This document shows positions 1 to 6,556 of a stretch of 6,838 nucleotides of DNA, piece by piece (position 1 is the first letter of the stretch; the number at the start of each line of letters is the position of its first letter). The stretch is taken from contig CAJQKX010000443.1 of the NCBI GenBank assembly GCA_905479025.1, forward strand, positions 1-6,838. The letters are read 5' to 3'. Source of the stretch: an uncultured Paraglaciecola sp. Its GTDB lineage: Bacteria > Pseudomonadota > Gammaproteobacteria > Enterobacterales > Alteromonadaceae. A program made the translations under genes and the position numbers. Under the pieces are notes generated by a model. That model saw only the letters and a list, made by a program, of their open reading frames with translations. It was not told the DNA's origin and did no database searches.

Positions 1-1
1 T

Positions 2-622
2 ACTGAATATGCGTTTGTTGAGGCCGGCGTGTTTTCGCGTAAAGCACTGCGTGAGCTAGAGCGTGTGCGCTTAGCCGAATTACAGCAGCGCCTTGAGTCG
101 GATCTTGCCGCGTCTAATCTTCAAGAAGAGGGCGAGGGCGTTAACCAACAAGAAGCCGAACAATTGTTAACAAGCATGCAAGACATAGTGCCCACCGGCC
201 GCATGGTTATCGATTTAGCGGCCATCATTGAAAGGCCTGAAAGTTACGACGTAGTGCTTAAAGCCGGCGACCAATTAACTGTGCCTATGCAAAAGCAAAC
301 GGTTACCGTTGTGGGTGAGGTGCAGCACCCCACCTCGCATTTGTATGAGGCCAAGCTCTCGGTTAAAGACTTTATTGAGCGCAGCGGTGGGCCAACACTC
401 AAAGCCGATGAAAAACGCATTTATGTAGTTAAAGCCAACGGCAGCGTGTTTTTGCCCAAAAATTCGCGCTGGTTTAAGCGCGGTGATAGTTCAATACAGC
501 CTGGCGATACTGTGGTAGTGCCGTTAGATGCCGATAGGATGAAGGCGTTGACGTTGTGGGGCAGTGTATCGAAGATTGTTTATCAGATGGCGCTGGGTGC
601 GGCGGCTGTGGCGAGTTTTTAG
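2..622 (+). CDS. SLBB-domain polysaccharide export protein, C-terminal part (5' end outside window)
   Basis: The reading frame is open from base 2, and the GTG at 29 is an internal valine codon rather than a start, so 206 C-terminal residues are visible. They begin with a charged, probably helical stretch rich in Arg, Glu, Leu and Gln (fragment residues about 10-40). A beta-rich region follows, with LKAGDQLTVP (86-95), an SLBB-like strand set starting TVTVVGEVQHP (100-110), a conserved-looking SGG (128-130) and IQPGDTVVVP (165-174). The protein ends in a hydrophobic, Ala/Gly-rich tail. Repeated 'GD-x-(L/V)-x-VP' elements next to SLBB strands are typical of outer-membrane polysaccharide export (OPX/Wza-like) proteins, which line the exit route for capsule or exopolysaccharide. 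The lipobox and the Poly_export domain would lie upstream and cannot be seen. Composition is near 50% G+C in a sampled row (30 of 60 bases, 481-540), unlike the genes that follow. The export-family call is secure; the subfamily is not. Confidence 0.88.
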   Translation, partial: TEYAFVEAGVFSRKALRELERVRLAELQQRLESDLAASNLQEEGEGVNQQEAEQLLTSMQDIVPTGRMVIDLAAIIERPESYDVVLKAGDQLTVPMQKQTVTVVGEVQHPTSHLYEAKLSVKDFIERSGGPTLKADEKRIYVVKANGSVFLPKNSRWFKRGDSSIQPGDTVVVPLDADRMKALTLWGSVSKIVYQMALGAAAVASF

Positions 623-708
623 AGGATTTTATTTCCTTCGATTAGATGAGTCAGAAATGATCAGGTTTTTATCATCTCAAACCGCCACAACGAAATGAAT
701 AGTAGACA

Positions 709-1824
709 ATGCTAAAAAATGAAGAAGATAAATTACTTATCCCACTCTATGAGATTATTTTAATTTTTTCATTTTTGATGGCTTTGTCGAGTTTAGTGGT
801 CGCACATGAGGTGTTTAAATATCCGAAGTACTTAATACTTCCAATGTCGATAATATTGATTTTTGTTCGAAAAAGGCATGATGCTTATGATGTGGGCCGA
901 AAGTTTTTCTTCGGTTGGTTTATATTGTTAGGTTATTCTTTTATAACATATGTTGTAGAGCCAAAAATAAACGGCCTGAAAGATATTTTTTTTATTCTGA
1001 CTTATGTGGTTCCATTATATCTTTTTCATGACGCAAAAATGAATATGGAAAAAATATGGGCCATCTTCGTAGCCTGTTGGTTCATATCTATATTATTTGT
1101 CGATTTCGGTGAGTTATCAATCTATGACTCATCAGCGATTTATGAGTCTCCAGCGTCGTTTACATTTGGAGCATTCGCCATCTATTATTTTTCGATAGGA
1201 AACAAAAAATTATTTCTTTTTAATTTTTTCCTGATGGTCCTCACACTTAAAAGAATTGCTTTTGTAGGAGTATTCTTTGTTATTTTTTCAAGTTGTATGC
1301 CTTATTTTTTTAAGAATTTATTCACGGGTAGGTTTGTCGTTACTATCTTTGTTCTGATCTCTTTTTTACTTATTGTATTATTTTCATCTGGCGCTCTTGA
1401 TCCCTTAGTGTTTTTATTAACTGGGCAGACTAGTAGTCAAATTTCATTGGGTCGGTTCGATATATATCAGGAGGTGTACTTTAATATTGTAAGCAAGCCC
1501 CATTTATTGTTGATCGGTGATGGAATTGGGTCTACTTATGGAATGTTAAATAATCATCATGAAATTAAATTCTCATACGATAATTTACATAGTGATATTC
1601 TCAAGATCGGGTATGAAGTGGGGCTTCCAGCTATGGTGGTCTTCTGTTATTTATTCCTAACGCTTAGGAATGTTAAATCTCGATCTGTCGCTATATATAC
1701 GCTAGTAATTTTTTTGACCGATAATGTTTTAATATGGTCATCTGTAATGTTTTATAACCTTTTAATCATTTTAAAACTTGAGTGGATGGATCTCCAATAT
1801 GACGAGAAAAATGTTGCTAGATAA
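709..1824 (+). CDS. wzy: Wzy-like O-antigen/capsule polymerase (O-antigen ligase superfamily)
   Basis: This 371-residue protein is an integral inner-membrane protein. About ten hydrophobic segments are visible, including residues 12-32, 40-53, 66-83, 92-106, 116-131, 147-163, 184-200, 209-227, 303-319 and 328-355. A long, probably periplasmic loop lies at about 228-302. Superfamily-like marks are TLKR (179-182) before a membrane segment, GR at 248-249, GDGIGS (270-275), and a His-containing motif HSDILKIGYEVG (294-305) leading into the next membrane segment. Wzy enzymes polymerise undecaprenyl-PP-linked repeat units in the periplasm, while WaaL ligases of the same fold transfer chains to lipid A core. 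The neighbouring Wzx-like flippase and nearby Wzz favour polymerase. The ATG at 709 is the first possible start because a stop lies in frame at 703-705. No good Shine-Dalgarno sequence precedes it. The 3' end overlaps the next gene. Wzy sequences diverge strongly, so the fold is surer than the exact activity. Confidence 0.8.
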   Translation: MLKNEEDKLLIPLYEIILIFSFLMALSSLVVAHEVFKYPKYLILPMSIILIFVRKRHDAYDVGRKFFFGWFILLGYSFITYVVEPKINGLKDIFFILTYVVPLYLFHDAKMNMEKIWAIFVACWFISILFVDFGELSIYDSSAIYESPASFTFGAFAIYYFSIGNKKLFLFNFFLMVLTLKRIAFVGVFFVIFSSCMPYFFKNLFTGRFVVTIFVLISFLLIVLFSSGALDPLVFLLTGQTSSQISLGRFDIYQEVYFNIVSKPHLLLIGDGIGSTYGMLNNHHEIKFSYDNLHSDILKIGYEVGLPAMVVFCYLFLTLRNVKSRSVAIYTLVIFLTDNVLIWSSVMFYNLLIILKLEWMDLQYDEKNVAR

Positions 1825-2503
1825 AGTGAGCTCGGATTATGTGGAGAATGGGATTAATACTTATTTGAATCCATATTCCTATCACATTATCCGGGGCCGT
1901 AAAGATATAGTAGAGGGCGTCGACTCGTTTTTAGTAGATGGAGGTGCATTAAAAGTAATCATCAACCGGTTGATGTGTAGAGATATCAAAAGAAAAAGTT
2001 TCGATATGACATCAATGGCGAATGAGATATTTACATTGTGTGTCAAGCAAAAAAAAACAATATATTTTATTGGATCAAACCAAAAAATCATTGAGTTGTT
2101 TGTATCGAATGTAAAAAGACGCTTTGTCGGTATCCAGGTGGCTGGCTATAGTCATGGCTATTGTGTAGGTGAGGATCGGTGTAATGTTGTTGAGGAGGTA
2201 GCTAGCAAAAAAATAGATTATGTAATCTGTGGTATGGGCACTCCCAGGCAAGAAGAATTCCTGATTGACCTGAAGTGCCAAGGTTGGAATGGGACGGGTT
2301 TTACTTGCGGTGGTTTTTTTCATCAGTCTTCTAAGGCAATGGATTATTATCCTCCGGTTTTTAATCGTCTGAAGTTGCGCTGGCTTTATCGGTGTATAGA
2401 TGAACCTAGACTAATCACAAGATACCTCATTAAGTATCCAGTTGCTTTTTTTTTCATTATCAAAGATATTTTTTCATTAAAGATGATGCGTAATGATAGA
2501 TAA
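1799..2503 (+). CDS. WecB/TagA/CpsF family (GT26) glycosyltransferase
   Basis: The 234-residue product matches the GT26 layout. TYLNPYSYH (21-29) and the VDGGAL motif with Asp47 (46-51) form the N-terminal part, KSFDMTSM (66-73) corresponds to the usual R-x-x-G-x-D-L region, and IYFIGS (88-93) is a Rossmann-like strand. The signature GMGTPRQEEF (145-154) follows, then LRWLYRCIDEPR (193-204). Family members add an N-acetylmannosamine-type or related sugar to a polyprenyl-PP-linked acceptor on the inner face of the membrane. The basic, hydrophobic C-terminus (about 205-229) fits the membrane-contacting appendage known in TagA. The ATG at 1799 is preferred over an upstream TTG at 1778; it overlaps the polymerase gene by 26 bases. 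Where many members have G-x-F-D, this one has GGFFHQ (171-176). It may act second in the pathway, after an initiating transferase not seen here. The donor sugar cannot be read from the sequence. Confidence 0.88.
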   Translation: MTRKMLLDKVSSDYVENGINTYLNPYSYHIIRGRKDIVEGVDSFLVDGGALKVIINRLMCRDIKRKSFDMTSMANEIFTLCVKQKKTIYFIGSNQKIIELFVSNVKRRFVGIQVAGYSHGYCVGEDRCNVVEEVASKKIDYVICGMGTPRQEEFLIDLKCQGWNGTGFTCGGFFHQSSKAMDYYPPVFNRLKLRWLYRCIDEPRLITRYLIKYPVAFFFIIKDIFSLKMMRNDR

Positions 2504-3611
2504 GAAAAAAAATATTTTATTTGTGTGTCCGACAGAGATATACGGTGGGGGAGAGGTTTATTTAAAGACAATAATAAAAGGTTTTTTTCTCAGTCGAAGG
2601 TTTGAAAGCATACATTTAATAGCCCCGAAAAATAAATTAATCCAAGATGTTCAGGGCATGGTTATCCTTCATGATGGTCTTGATGTGGCAGTAAAAAGCA
2701 ATTTACTCGTACTGATTTTTAGGCTAAACAAAATCATTAAGGCAGAGTCTGTTGATATAGTTTTTTTTAATGGTTTTAATGAGTGTGGATGGATTGCTCC
2801 GTTTGTTCATGCAAGAAAAAAAATATGCACGGGTCATAATAATTTCAATACTTTTGAAGGTCAATTTTTTTCAGAGGGGAAGGCCTCTGGTGTTGTCAAA
2901 ATAATAAAAAGACCCTTCCAGTATTTCTTTGTTTTTTTGGCATTTAGAAGTTTCGATAAGTTTATATGCATTAATAATTTAGTTTTCAATAATTTGGAAA
3001 GGGTGGTAGATCGAACTAAGCTTACAAAAATACCTAACGGTGTGGATGAGGTTCGCAGGCGAGAAAAGTCTAATGGCATGTTCACCTTTGGGCGGATAGG
3101 GCGGCTTGAAAATATGAAGGGTAACGTGTTTTTGTTGCATGCTTTTTCTAGGTATAGAAAAAAAACTGATTCGGGTCTGTTAGTATTTGCTGGAGAAGGC
3201 AGCCAGATGAATATGCTGAAATTATTATCTGATGAGTTGTCAATATCAAAATATGTCGATTTTCTCGGCCATGTTGAGAAAGAGGAGTTTTACTCATTGG
3301 TAGATGTCATGATTTCACCCTCTTCATATGAAGCGAGCCCGTTAGTCATCTTAGAGGCTTTATCGTGTGGAGTGCCAGTGATAAGTACCGATGTTGGGGG
3401 AGTGAAAGAAATTCTCACTGATGGTTATAGCGGGCTGATTGTAGATTTTGGAGACGAGGAAAGGTTGAGTGAAAAGATGAATCTGCTAGCCGAGGATTCA
3501 AGGTGCGTTGAGAAGCTAAGCGAGAATGGGCATCGTGTTTTTTCACAACACTTTCGATCGGAATCCATGATCATGAGAACAATTGAGGCGGTTTTGGAAC
3601 ATGATGAATAG
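2493..3611 (+). CDS. GT4-family glycosyltransferase (GT-B fold)
   Basis: This is a 372-residue retaining glycosyltransferase with the full GT-B two-domain plan. The N-terminal acceptor domain opens with NILFVCP and a Gly-rich loop YGGGE (17-21). The linker holds IPNGVD (180-185). The C-terminal nucleotide-sugar domain has FGRIGRLENMKG (199-210, with the donor-phosphate-type Arg and Lys), LVFAGEGS (230-237), VDFLGHV (255-261) and the E-x7-E pair Glu280 and Glu288 in a P-S-S-Y-E to L-E-A-L block, followed by GVPVIST and GGVKEIL. Length is normal for GT4. It is expected to be cytoplasmic or peripheral on the inner membrane and to add one sugar to the lipid-linked repeat unit. Its ATG overlaps the GT26 gene by 11 bases, and its end overlaps the next gene by 11 bases. 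The donor sugar and linkage cannot be assigned. No catalytic residue appears to be missing. Confidence 0.92.
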   Translation: MIDKKKNILFVCPTEIYGGGEVYLKTIIKGFFLSRRFESIHLIAPKNKLIQDVQGMVILHDGLDVAVKSNLLVLIFRLNKIIKAESVDIVFFNGFNECGWIAPFVHARKKICTGHNNFNTFEGQFFSEGKASGVVKIIKRPFQYFFVFLAFRSFDKFICINNLVFNNLERVVDRTKLTKIPNGVDEVRRREKSNGMFTFGRIGRLENMKGNVFLLHAFSRYRKKTDSGLLVFAGEGSQMNMLKLLSDELSISKYVDFLGHVEKEEFYSLVDVMISPSSYEASPLVILEALSCGVPVISTDVGGVKEILTDGYSGLIVDFGDEERLSEKMNLLAEDSRCVEKLSENGHRVFSQHFRSESMIMRTIEAVLEHDE

Positions 3612-4425
3612 ATTCAATCTTGTCTATGTCCTCAAGCGTAGTTTGGATAAGCTATTATCTTCTTTTAGGCTTTATCAGGCGTTGATAAACTCATGTTTAT
3701 TTAGTGGGGGCGACCCGTTTGTAGATCGTGAGGCTCAGGATGACGCCACTGCAAATGCTATAAAGAAAATTAGAAAAAAGAGGTTGAACGGTCCAAGCAT
3801 CTCCGCAATATATAGAGTCAAAAATGCGGAAGTTTATCTTGAATCCTCGCTTCTCTCTGTGGCCCCTTTGGTTAAAGAGGTGATTATCATTGATAATATG
3901 AGTACTGATAATACTTTAGGTATTGCTAGGCGTCTTAAAGCTGAACTTGCCCCTATATTAAGGATTGAGGTGTATAGCTATGGTCAGCGATTGGAACTTG
4001 CGGGCGAGGGGTATCTGGAAAGAGTTGAGGCGAATAAGGAAGGATCGCTTGCTAAGTTTTACAATTATTGCTTTTCATTAGGGACAGCTGATTATTTACT
4101 CAAAGTGGATGCGCACTATATATTTACAATTAAGGGTCTGCTCAGCCTACAGAAGCAAGTCGGCAAGGGTGCGGACATAATTTATTACAGAGGGTGCGAG
4201 ATTTACGGTAAGGCACTTTCAGTTGAGCCTCACTGTTTTAGAAGGGCAATAAATTTTCGATATATTGATTCCGATAGGTTTGAGATACTGAAGATTGAGG
4301 ATGATCAAGGTCTAGTAACAAAGTTCATATTTCGTCCTGCTTGTTTGCACTTAAAAAGAATATCCTACTCGAAGCATTTAATGAAAAGTCAAAAGCCTCT
4401 TTATTCTTTATATGGGAAATCATAG
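3601..4425 (+). CDS. GT2-like glycosyltransferase with N-terminal extension
   Basis: The 274-residue protein has a GT-A core starting at about residue 66. SISAIYRVKNAEVYLESSL (66-84) is the first strand and helix, IIIDNMSTDNT (95-105) is the nucleotide-binding segment with Asp98 and Asp103, and LLKVDAHYI (166-174) sits where the metal-binding D-x-D is expected. Here that motif reads D-A-H. The core is preceded by about 65 residues, partly basic and hydrophobic, with no recognised domain; they may help membrane association. A His-containing CLHLKR (248-253) lies near the C-terminus. The likely role is inverting transfer of one sugar onto the growing lipid-linked unit in the cytoplasm. ATG 3601 (or 3604) is chosen over the in-frame TTG at 3583, because GAGGCGG at 3585-3591 could serve as a ribosome site and the shorter form reduces overlap with the GT4 gene to 11 bases. 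The donor is unknown. Confidence 0.78.
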   Translation: MMNRFNLVYVLKRSLDKLLSSFRLYQALINSCLFSGGDPFVDREAQDDATANAIKKIRKKRLNGPSISAIYRVKNAEVYLESSLLSVAPLVKEVIIIDNMSTDNTLGIARRLKAELAPILRIEVYSYGQRLELAGEGYLERVEANKEGSLAKFYNYCFSLGTADYLLKVDAHYIFTIKGLLSLQKQVGKGADIIYYRGCEIYGKALSVEPHCFRRAINFRYIDSDRFEILKIEDDQGLVTKFIFRPACLHLKRISYSKHLMKSQKPLYSLYGKS

Positions 4426-4428
4426 TTA

Positions 4429-5169
4429 ATGAGAAGAAAGCTTAAATTTTTTATTCGAGCCTCCTTTAATTTTTTAATATTTGGAAGATTCGCTCCTACT
4501 GAATATGTGGTAATAGACGAGAAAAGGCTTGTTTACATTGTCAATTCTAAGGTTGCTTGCTCTTCTATTAAAAAAACACTCATAAGAAAAACAGTATGCG
4601 ATGATTGTCGTGGATTAATTCATGATGAATTATCAAGGAATACTTTGCAGAAGCTGCCAGTAGATATACGCAACGAATACGATTTTTTCACATTTGTTCG
4701 TAACCCTTTCGATCGAGTTGTTTCTTGTTATGTAGATAAATTTATTAAAGAGAGAAGTCGGAGAAGAGATTCTATGTATTTCGATGATTATTTGTTCGGG
4801 TATTTAGCTACGACTAAAGATTTCAGCGATTTTGTTAGGAGGATTATTAAGATTCCTTTCTTTTTATCAGACAGGCATTTTCTTCCCCAGTGTAAATTGA
4901 TAACTGATCAAGGTCTTCCAGCACTAACGATCAAGAAATTTGAGTCTTTAGAGGATGATTTTAAATCTATAAAAGACCGGTTCAAACTTAAGGATTTGCC
5001 ACATTTTAATTATACAAAAAAAATTGATTGGAGGTTGTTTTACACAAAAGAAACGACAGAATTGGTTTATAGATACTATAAGGAAGATGTGGATACATTT
5101 GGCTACAAAGATGAATACTTAGGACTGTTAGAATTTATTGAGGCAAAGAATGATGAAGAGCGTTCTTAA
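4429..5169 (+). CDS. Carbohydrate sulfotransferase (Sulfotransfer_2-type, PAPS-dependent)
   Basis: This 246-residue protein carries both PAPS-binding elements of carbohydrate sulfotransferases. The 5'-phosphosulfate loop is NSKVACSSIKKTL (39-51, with Lys41 and Ser45/46). The 3'-phosphate site is FVRNPFDRVVSCY (89-101, with Arg91 and Ser99). Other family-like marks are HFLPQ (150-154), KFESLEDDF (170-178) and a C-terminal YYKEDVDTFGY (216-226). The reaction would move sulfate from PAPS to a sugar hydroxyl. The short hydrophobic stretch near the N-terminus (about 7-22) has several basic residues and may give peripheral membrane contact; no clear signal peptide is seen. The gene starts 3 bases after the GT2 gene and ends 6 bases before the flippase gene, which ties it to repeat-unit assembly before export. 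No PAPS-synthesis gene is in view. The class is confident; the target sugar and position are unknown. Confidence 0.88.
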   Translation: MRRKLKFFIRASFNFLIFGRFAPTEYVVIDEKRLVYIVNSKVACSSIKKTLIRKTVCDDCRGLIHDELSRNTLQKLPVDIRNEYDFFTFVRNPFDRVVSCYVDKFIKERSRRRDSMYFDDYLFGYLATTKDFSDFVRRIIKIPFFLSDRHFLPQCKLITDQGLPALTIKKFESLEDDFKSIKDRFKLKDLPHFNYTKKIDWRLFYTKETTELVYRYYKEDVDTFGYKDEYLGLLEFIEAKNDEERS

Positions 5170-5175
5170 TAAATT

Positions 5176-6459
5176 ATGAATAATAGGGTGTTTTTTATCC
5201 GCAGAGTGTTTGCGGCTTTTGTAACAAAGGGGCTTAGTGCAACATTATTATTATTAAGTAATATTTTTGTGGCAAGAAATTTCGAGATAGGTGAGAGCGC
5301 TGTTTTTTTCATAGTTCTAAATATACTAATTGGGGCGACAATATTTATAAATATGGGTTTGAATACCACCTTGATGAGGGTGATTTCTTCTGCATCTTAT
5401 CTGCCTGAGTCTGTCGCTGCGGCGTTCTTTGAAGGTGTAAAGCGGATAGTGCTGTTATCGTTTTTCTCAATAATAACTGTTGCGTTTTTTTCAAATACCT
5501 TGGAATTATATTTTAATAAAAACGGCTTAGGTGGCAGCCTTTTAATGGCTACTCCTGCTGTTTTTTTTGGTAGTTTGTCGCTATTCTTTTCGGGTTGTAT
5601 TCAAGGATTGAACAAAGCCATAAGTTCGATAATTACACTTAACATAATTCCTTCGGCATCCATTTTATTTGTGTCTTTTTTCTCGTTGGTTGACGACGCA
5701 GCTGGATTAAGTTTGGTGTTATCGATTGGATATTTCTGCTCCTTTCTATATGGTTTGTATTCTTGCAAATCAATTTTTCAAAAGGGATGCAGGAGAGGCC
5801 ACTTTTTAAAGAAAAGTTTAGTAGGGCGTGGTTCGTTCTGGTTGATTGATGTGGTTTTACAGTTGAATTTGGCCGGCATAATTATAATAACAAGTCAATA
5901 TCTCGACTATATTGAAGTTGCTCAATTGAACTCGGCTCTACGATTGTCTCTCGTGATTAGCTTCATATTACCCGCTGTGAATTTGATATGTGCGCCGAAA
6001 TTTTCCAAGCTTCATTATCGAAGTAATAAAAGAGAATTATTGGATTTGGTTCGCTACTCCACGCTTTTAATGATTTTGTTTTCGCTTCCAATTGTGGTCG
6101 TGATGTTTTACTTCTCAAATTTTTTCATGAGTTTTTTTGGCGGTGATTTCGCCGATGCGGGTAACATTTTACGGATACTAATTATTGGCCAGTTTTTAAA
6201 TGTATGTGTGGGTAGCGTTGGCTATCTACTTAATATGAGTGGGCACGAAAAAATTATGAGGAATATTACAGTTTTGGTCAATATTCCGGTATTTTTGGTT
6301 ACTATCAAGCTAACTATTTTATTTGGAGTTATGGGGGCAGCAATTGGAATTACGCTTGGGCTTTCGTTGCAGAACATCATTGCTCTGATATATGTTCGAA
6401 AATGCTTAGGGTTTTATACCTTTCCGGTAAAGTTAAGTGACATCCGATTCCTTCCTTGA
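5176..6459 (+). CDS. wzx: Wzx-like oligosaccharide flippase (MOP/MVF superfamily)
   Basis: The 427-residue product is a polytopic inner-membrane protein with about 12 hydrophobic segments spread over its whole length (for example about 11-33, 41-60, 90-107, 121-140, 152-170, 177-196, 228-240, 257-272, 294-314, 331-353, 363-384 and 386-406). Family-like features are the N-terminal VARNF (32-36) followed by a Gly/Asn-rich INMGLNTTLMR (58-68), the APKFSKLHYRSN loop (273-284), the FFGGDF (320-325) segment before a helix, and MSGHEK (354-359). Length is typical of Wzx. It is expected to move undecaprenyl-PP-linked repeat units from the cytoplasmic to the periplasmic face for the Wzy-like enzyme. 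As the adjacent gene encodes a sulfotransferase, its natural cargo may be sulfated. It is the last gene of the cassette and lies 6 bases after the sulfotransferase. Translation ends at a TGA at 6457-6459. Confidence 0.88.
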   Translation: MNNRVFFIRRVFAAFVTKGLSATLLLLSNIFVARNFEIGESAVFFIVLNILIGATIFINMGLNTTLMRVISSASYLPESVAAAFFEGVKRIVLLSFFSIITVAFFSNTLELYFNKNGLGGSLLMATPAVFFGSLSLFFSGCIQGLNKAISSIITLNIIPSASILFVSFFSLVDDAAGLSLVLSIGYFCSFLYGLYSCKSIFQKGCRRGHFLKKSLVGRGSFWLIDVVLQLNLAGIIIITSQYLDYIEVAQLNSALRLSLVISFILPAVNLICAPKFSKLHYRSNKRELLDLVRYSTLLMILFSLPIVVVMFYFSNFFMSFFGGDFADAGNILRILIIGQFLNVCVGSVGYLLNMSGHEKIMRNITVLVNIPVFLVTIKLTILFGVMGAAIGITLGLSLQNIIALIYVRKCLGFYTFPVKLSDIRFLP

Positions 6460-6556
6460 CGGCTTTCGACTATTTTCATAAAGGACGGATTAAGATTTGA
6501 TGGGGGCTCGGGTACATTACTAATCGCTTGAAAAGATTTAAGATGAAAAATTTTGG

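Larger units (their letters stand above)
709..6459 (+). other. AT-rich, six-gene polysaccharide assembly cassette (probable operon)
   Basis: Six same-strand genes run from 709 to 6459 with overlaps of about 26, 11 and 11 bases and then gaps of 3 and 6 bases, which suggests one transcript with translational coupling. Their content (polymerase, three glycosyltransferases, sulfotransferase, flippase) is a near-complete set for a Wzx/Wzy repeat-unit pathway. Sampled rows are far poorer in G+C (15 of 60 at 1201-1260; 12 of 60 at 5461-5520) than the flanking export genes (30 of 60 at 481-540; 32 of 60 at 6661-6720). These rows are illustrative, not an average. Low G+C is common for variable sugar-antigen genes and suggests acquisition or exchange as a block. 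The promoter is not identified: it may lie in 623-708 or upstream of the SLBB gene. Confidence 0.75.

Noticed and set aside
29..31. GTG as the start of the SLBB gene
   Set aside because: The frame is open to the window edge, and the upstream residues TEYAFVEAG continue the protein naturally, so this is an internal codon.
644..677. Imperfect inverted repeat (AGATGA ... TCATCT) with a T run in the loop, between the SLBB and polymerase genes
   Set aside because: The stem is only six base pairs, AT-rich, with a 22-base loop, and the T run is not placed after the stem. It is too weak to call a terminator or operator.
623..708. Possible promoter or JUMPstart/ops element ahead of the cassette
   Set aside because: No convincing -35/-10 pair is visible and no ops core GGCGGTAG occurs on the coding strand. 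The ACCGCCAC at 681-688 does not match ops on either strand.
1882..3085. Several minus-strand open frames of 61-82 codons opposite the GT26 and GT4 genes
   Set aside because: They lie wholly within or across well-supported plus-strand genes, show no family motifs and look like shadows of AT-rich coding sequence.
4497..4507. Eleven-base match to the first 11 bases of the window (TACTGAATATG)
   Set aside because: Both copies lie in coding sequence of unrelated genes that encode Thr-Glu-Tyr. A single match this short is most simply a coincidence.
5166..5369. Minus-strand open frame of 67 codons opposite the start of the flippase gene
   Set aside because: It lies opposite the well-supported flippase gene, and its translation shows no recognisable motif.
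6460..6531. In-frame open stretch of 23 codons after the flippase stop
   Set aside because: It has no start and no recognisable domain. An open run of this length after a stop is expected by chance and does not show a broken flippase, which is already full length.
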